Shown here one piece after another: positions 63,936 through 64,000 of a stretch of 64,000 bases of DNA. Under the pieces are notes generated by a model that did no database searches, had not been told where the DNA came from, and saw only the letters and a program-made list of their open reading frames with translations. The translations under genes and the position numbers were made by a program. Position 1 is the stretch's first letter. Every line of letters begins with the position of its first letter. The stretch is from Kosmotoga arenicorallina S304 (GTDB lineage: Bacteria > Thermotogota > Thermotogae > Petrotogales > Kosmotogaceae), in the NCBI RefSeq assembly GCF_001636545.1, contig NZ_JFHK01000004.1, forward strand, positions 1 to 64,000, given 5' to 3'.

Positions 63936-64000
63936 TTAATGAGTTAACCGAAGTTCCATTTCCTTCTGTGTGGCAAGCTTGTTATAACCTCTGGGTGGCA
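63936..64000 (-). CDS. Possible end of an upstream gene (partial)
   Basis: An open frame enters from the right edge and ends in TAA 12 nt before panC; the last residues are PRGYNKLATQKEMELRLTH. The close spacing suggests the previous gene of the panC operon. Too short to assign a family. Confidence 0.35.
   Translation of the reverse strand, partial: PPRGYNKLATQKEMELRLTH

Noticed and set aside
1-64000. Prophage, integrase or insertion sequence
   Set aside because: No transposase, integrase or phage structural gene appears on either strand; the tRNA-Asn has no repeated 3' fragment nearby that would suggest an attachment site.

Overview
The window is about 42% GC by eye, gene-dense, and fits a thermophilic, fermentative member of the Thermotogota, most likely a Kosmotoga relative. 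Supporting evidence: an electron-bifurcating-type [FeFe] hydrogenase gene set (hydC/hydB-like genes plus a separate hydA), a GlpP-controlled glycerol-3-phosphate oxidation operon, a secreted pullulanase with maltodextrin and sugar transport genes, hslVU, dprA, a Zn-ribbon form of L28, and very large secreted proteins built of Ig-like repeats. The genus is inference; a 16S or marker-gene search would settle it. No phage, transposase or CRISPR locus is visible.

Layout. 1-316: 3' end of 23S rRNA, 5S rRNA and a terminator. 317-2008: two copies of a mosaic non-coding repeat (unique module, 15-bp tandem array, string of small hairpins, heptamer array) bracketing one YgjP-type metallopeptidase gene. 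2009-12115, minus strand: YbjQ, an ABC exporter pair, a HemW/HutW-like radical SAM protein, a DMT permease, a SYLF protein, an MFS carrier, a sugar-binding protein, and a coupled coaE / small ORF / pgi / apt group. 12243-17132, plus: hydC, a small 2Fe-2S protein, hydB, then a second NuoE/NuoF pair whose NuoF has lost its N-terminal and C-terminal iron-sulfur sites. 17251-20422, plus: lytic transglycosylase, GH13 glycosidase, DMT permease. 20388-28903, minus: ogt, smc, an Elp3-like radical SAM protein, tRNA-Asn, and a three-gene glycerol-3-phosphate oxidation operon. Its leader carries a terminator directly before the ribosome site, and the divergent gene at 29050 encodes GlpP, the antiterminator family that acts on such leaders.

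29629-47810: a 1505-aa protein with a prepilin-like N-terminus and about twelve fibronectin-III-like repeats; a metallophosphoesterase broken by a frameshift in a run of six Gs; an orphan sugar transferase; hydA; a MATE exporter; a 1662-aa secreted protein alternating FN3-like and cadherin-like domains before an eight-bladed PQQ-type propeller; and, divergent from it, secreted pullulanase. 47826-50258, plus: MoaB-like protein, two deoxynucleoside kinases, the fluoride channel CrcB and DUF190. 51089-64000: rpmB, alr, yhaM, topA, ddl, hslV, hslU, dprA, fba, ackA, a protein with two cNMP-binding-like domains, and panC on the minus strand.

Physiology read from this: glucan is cut outside by pullulanase and inside by GH13, glucose-6-phosphate passes through Pgi and Fba, acetate kinase makes ATP, and NADH plus ferredoxin electrons leave as H2 through HydABC. 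Glycerol-3-phosphate is oxidised by the GlpP-controlled operon. Most starts below were moved from the longest frame to the start codon placed 5-9 nt after a Shine-Dalgarno sequence.
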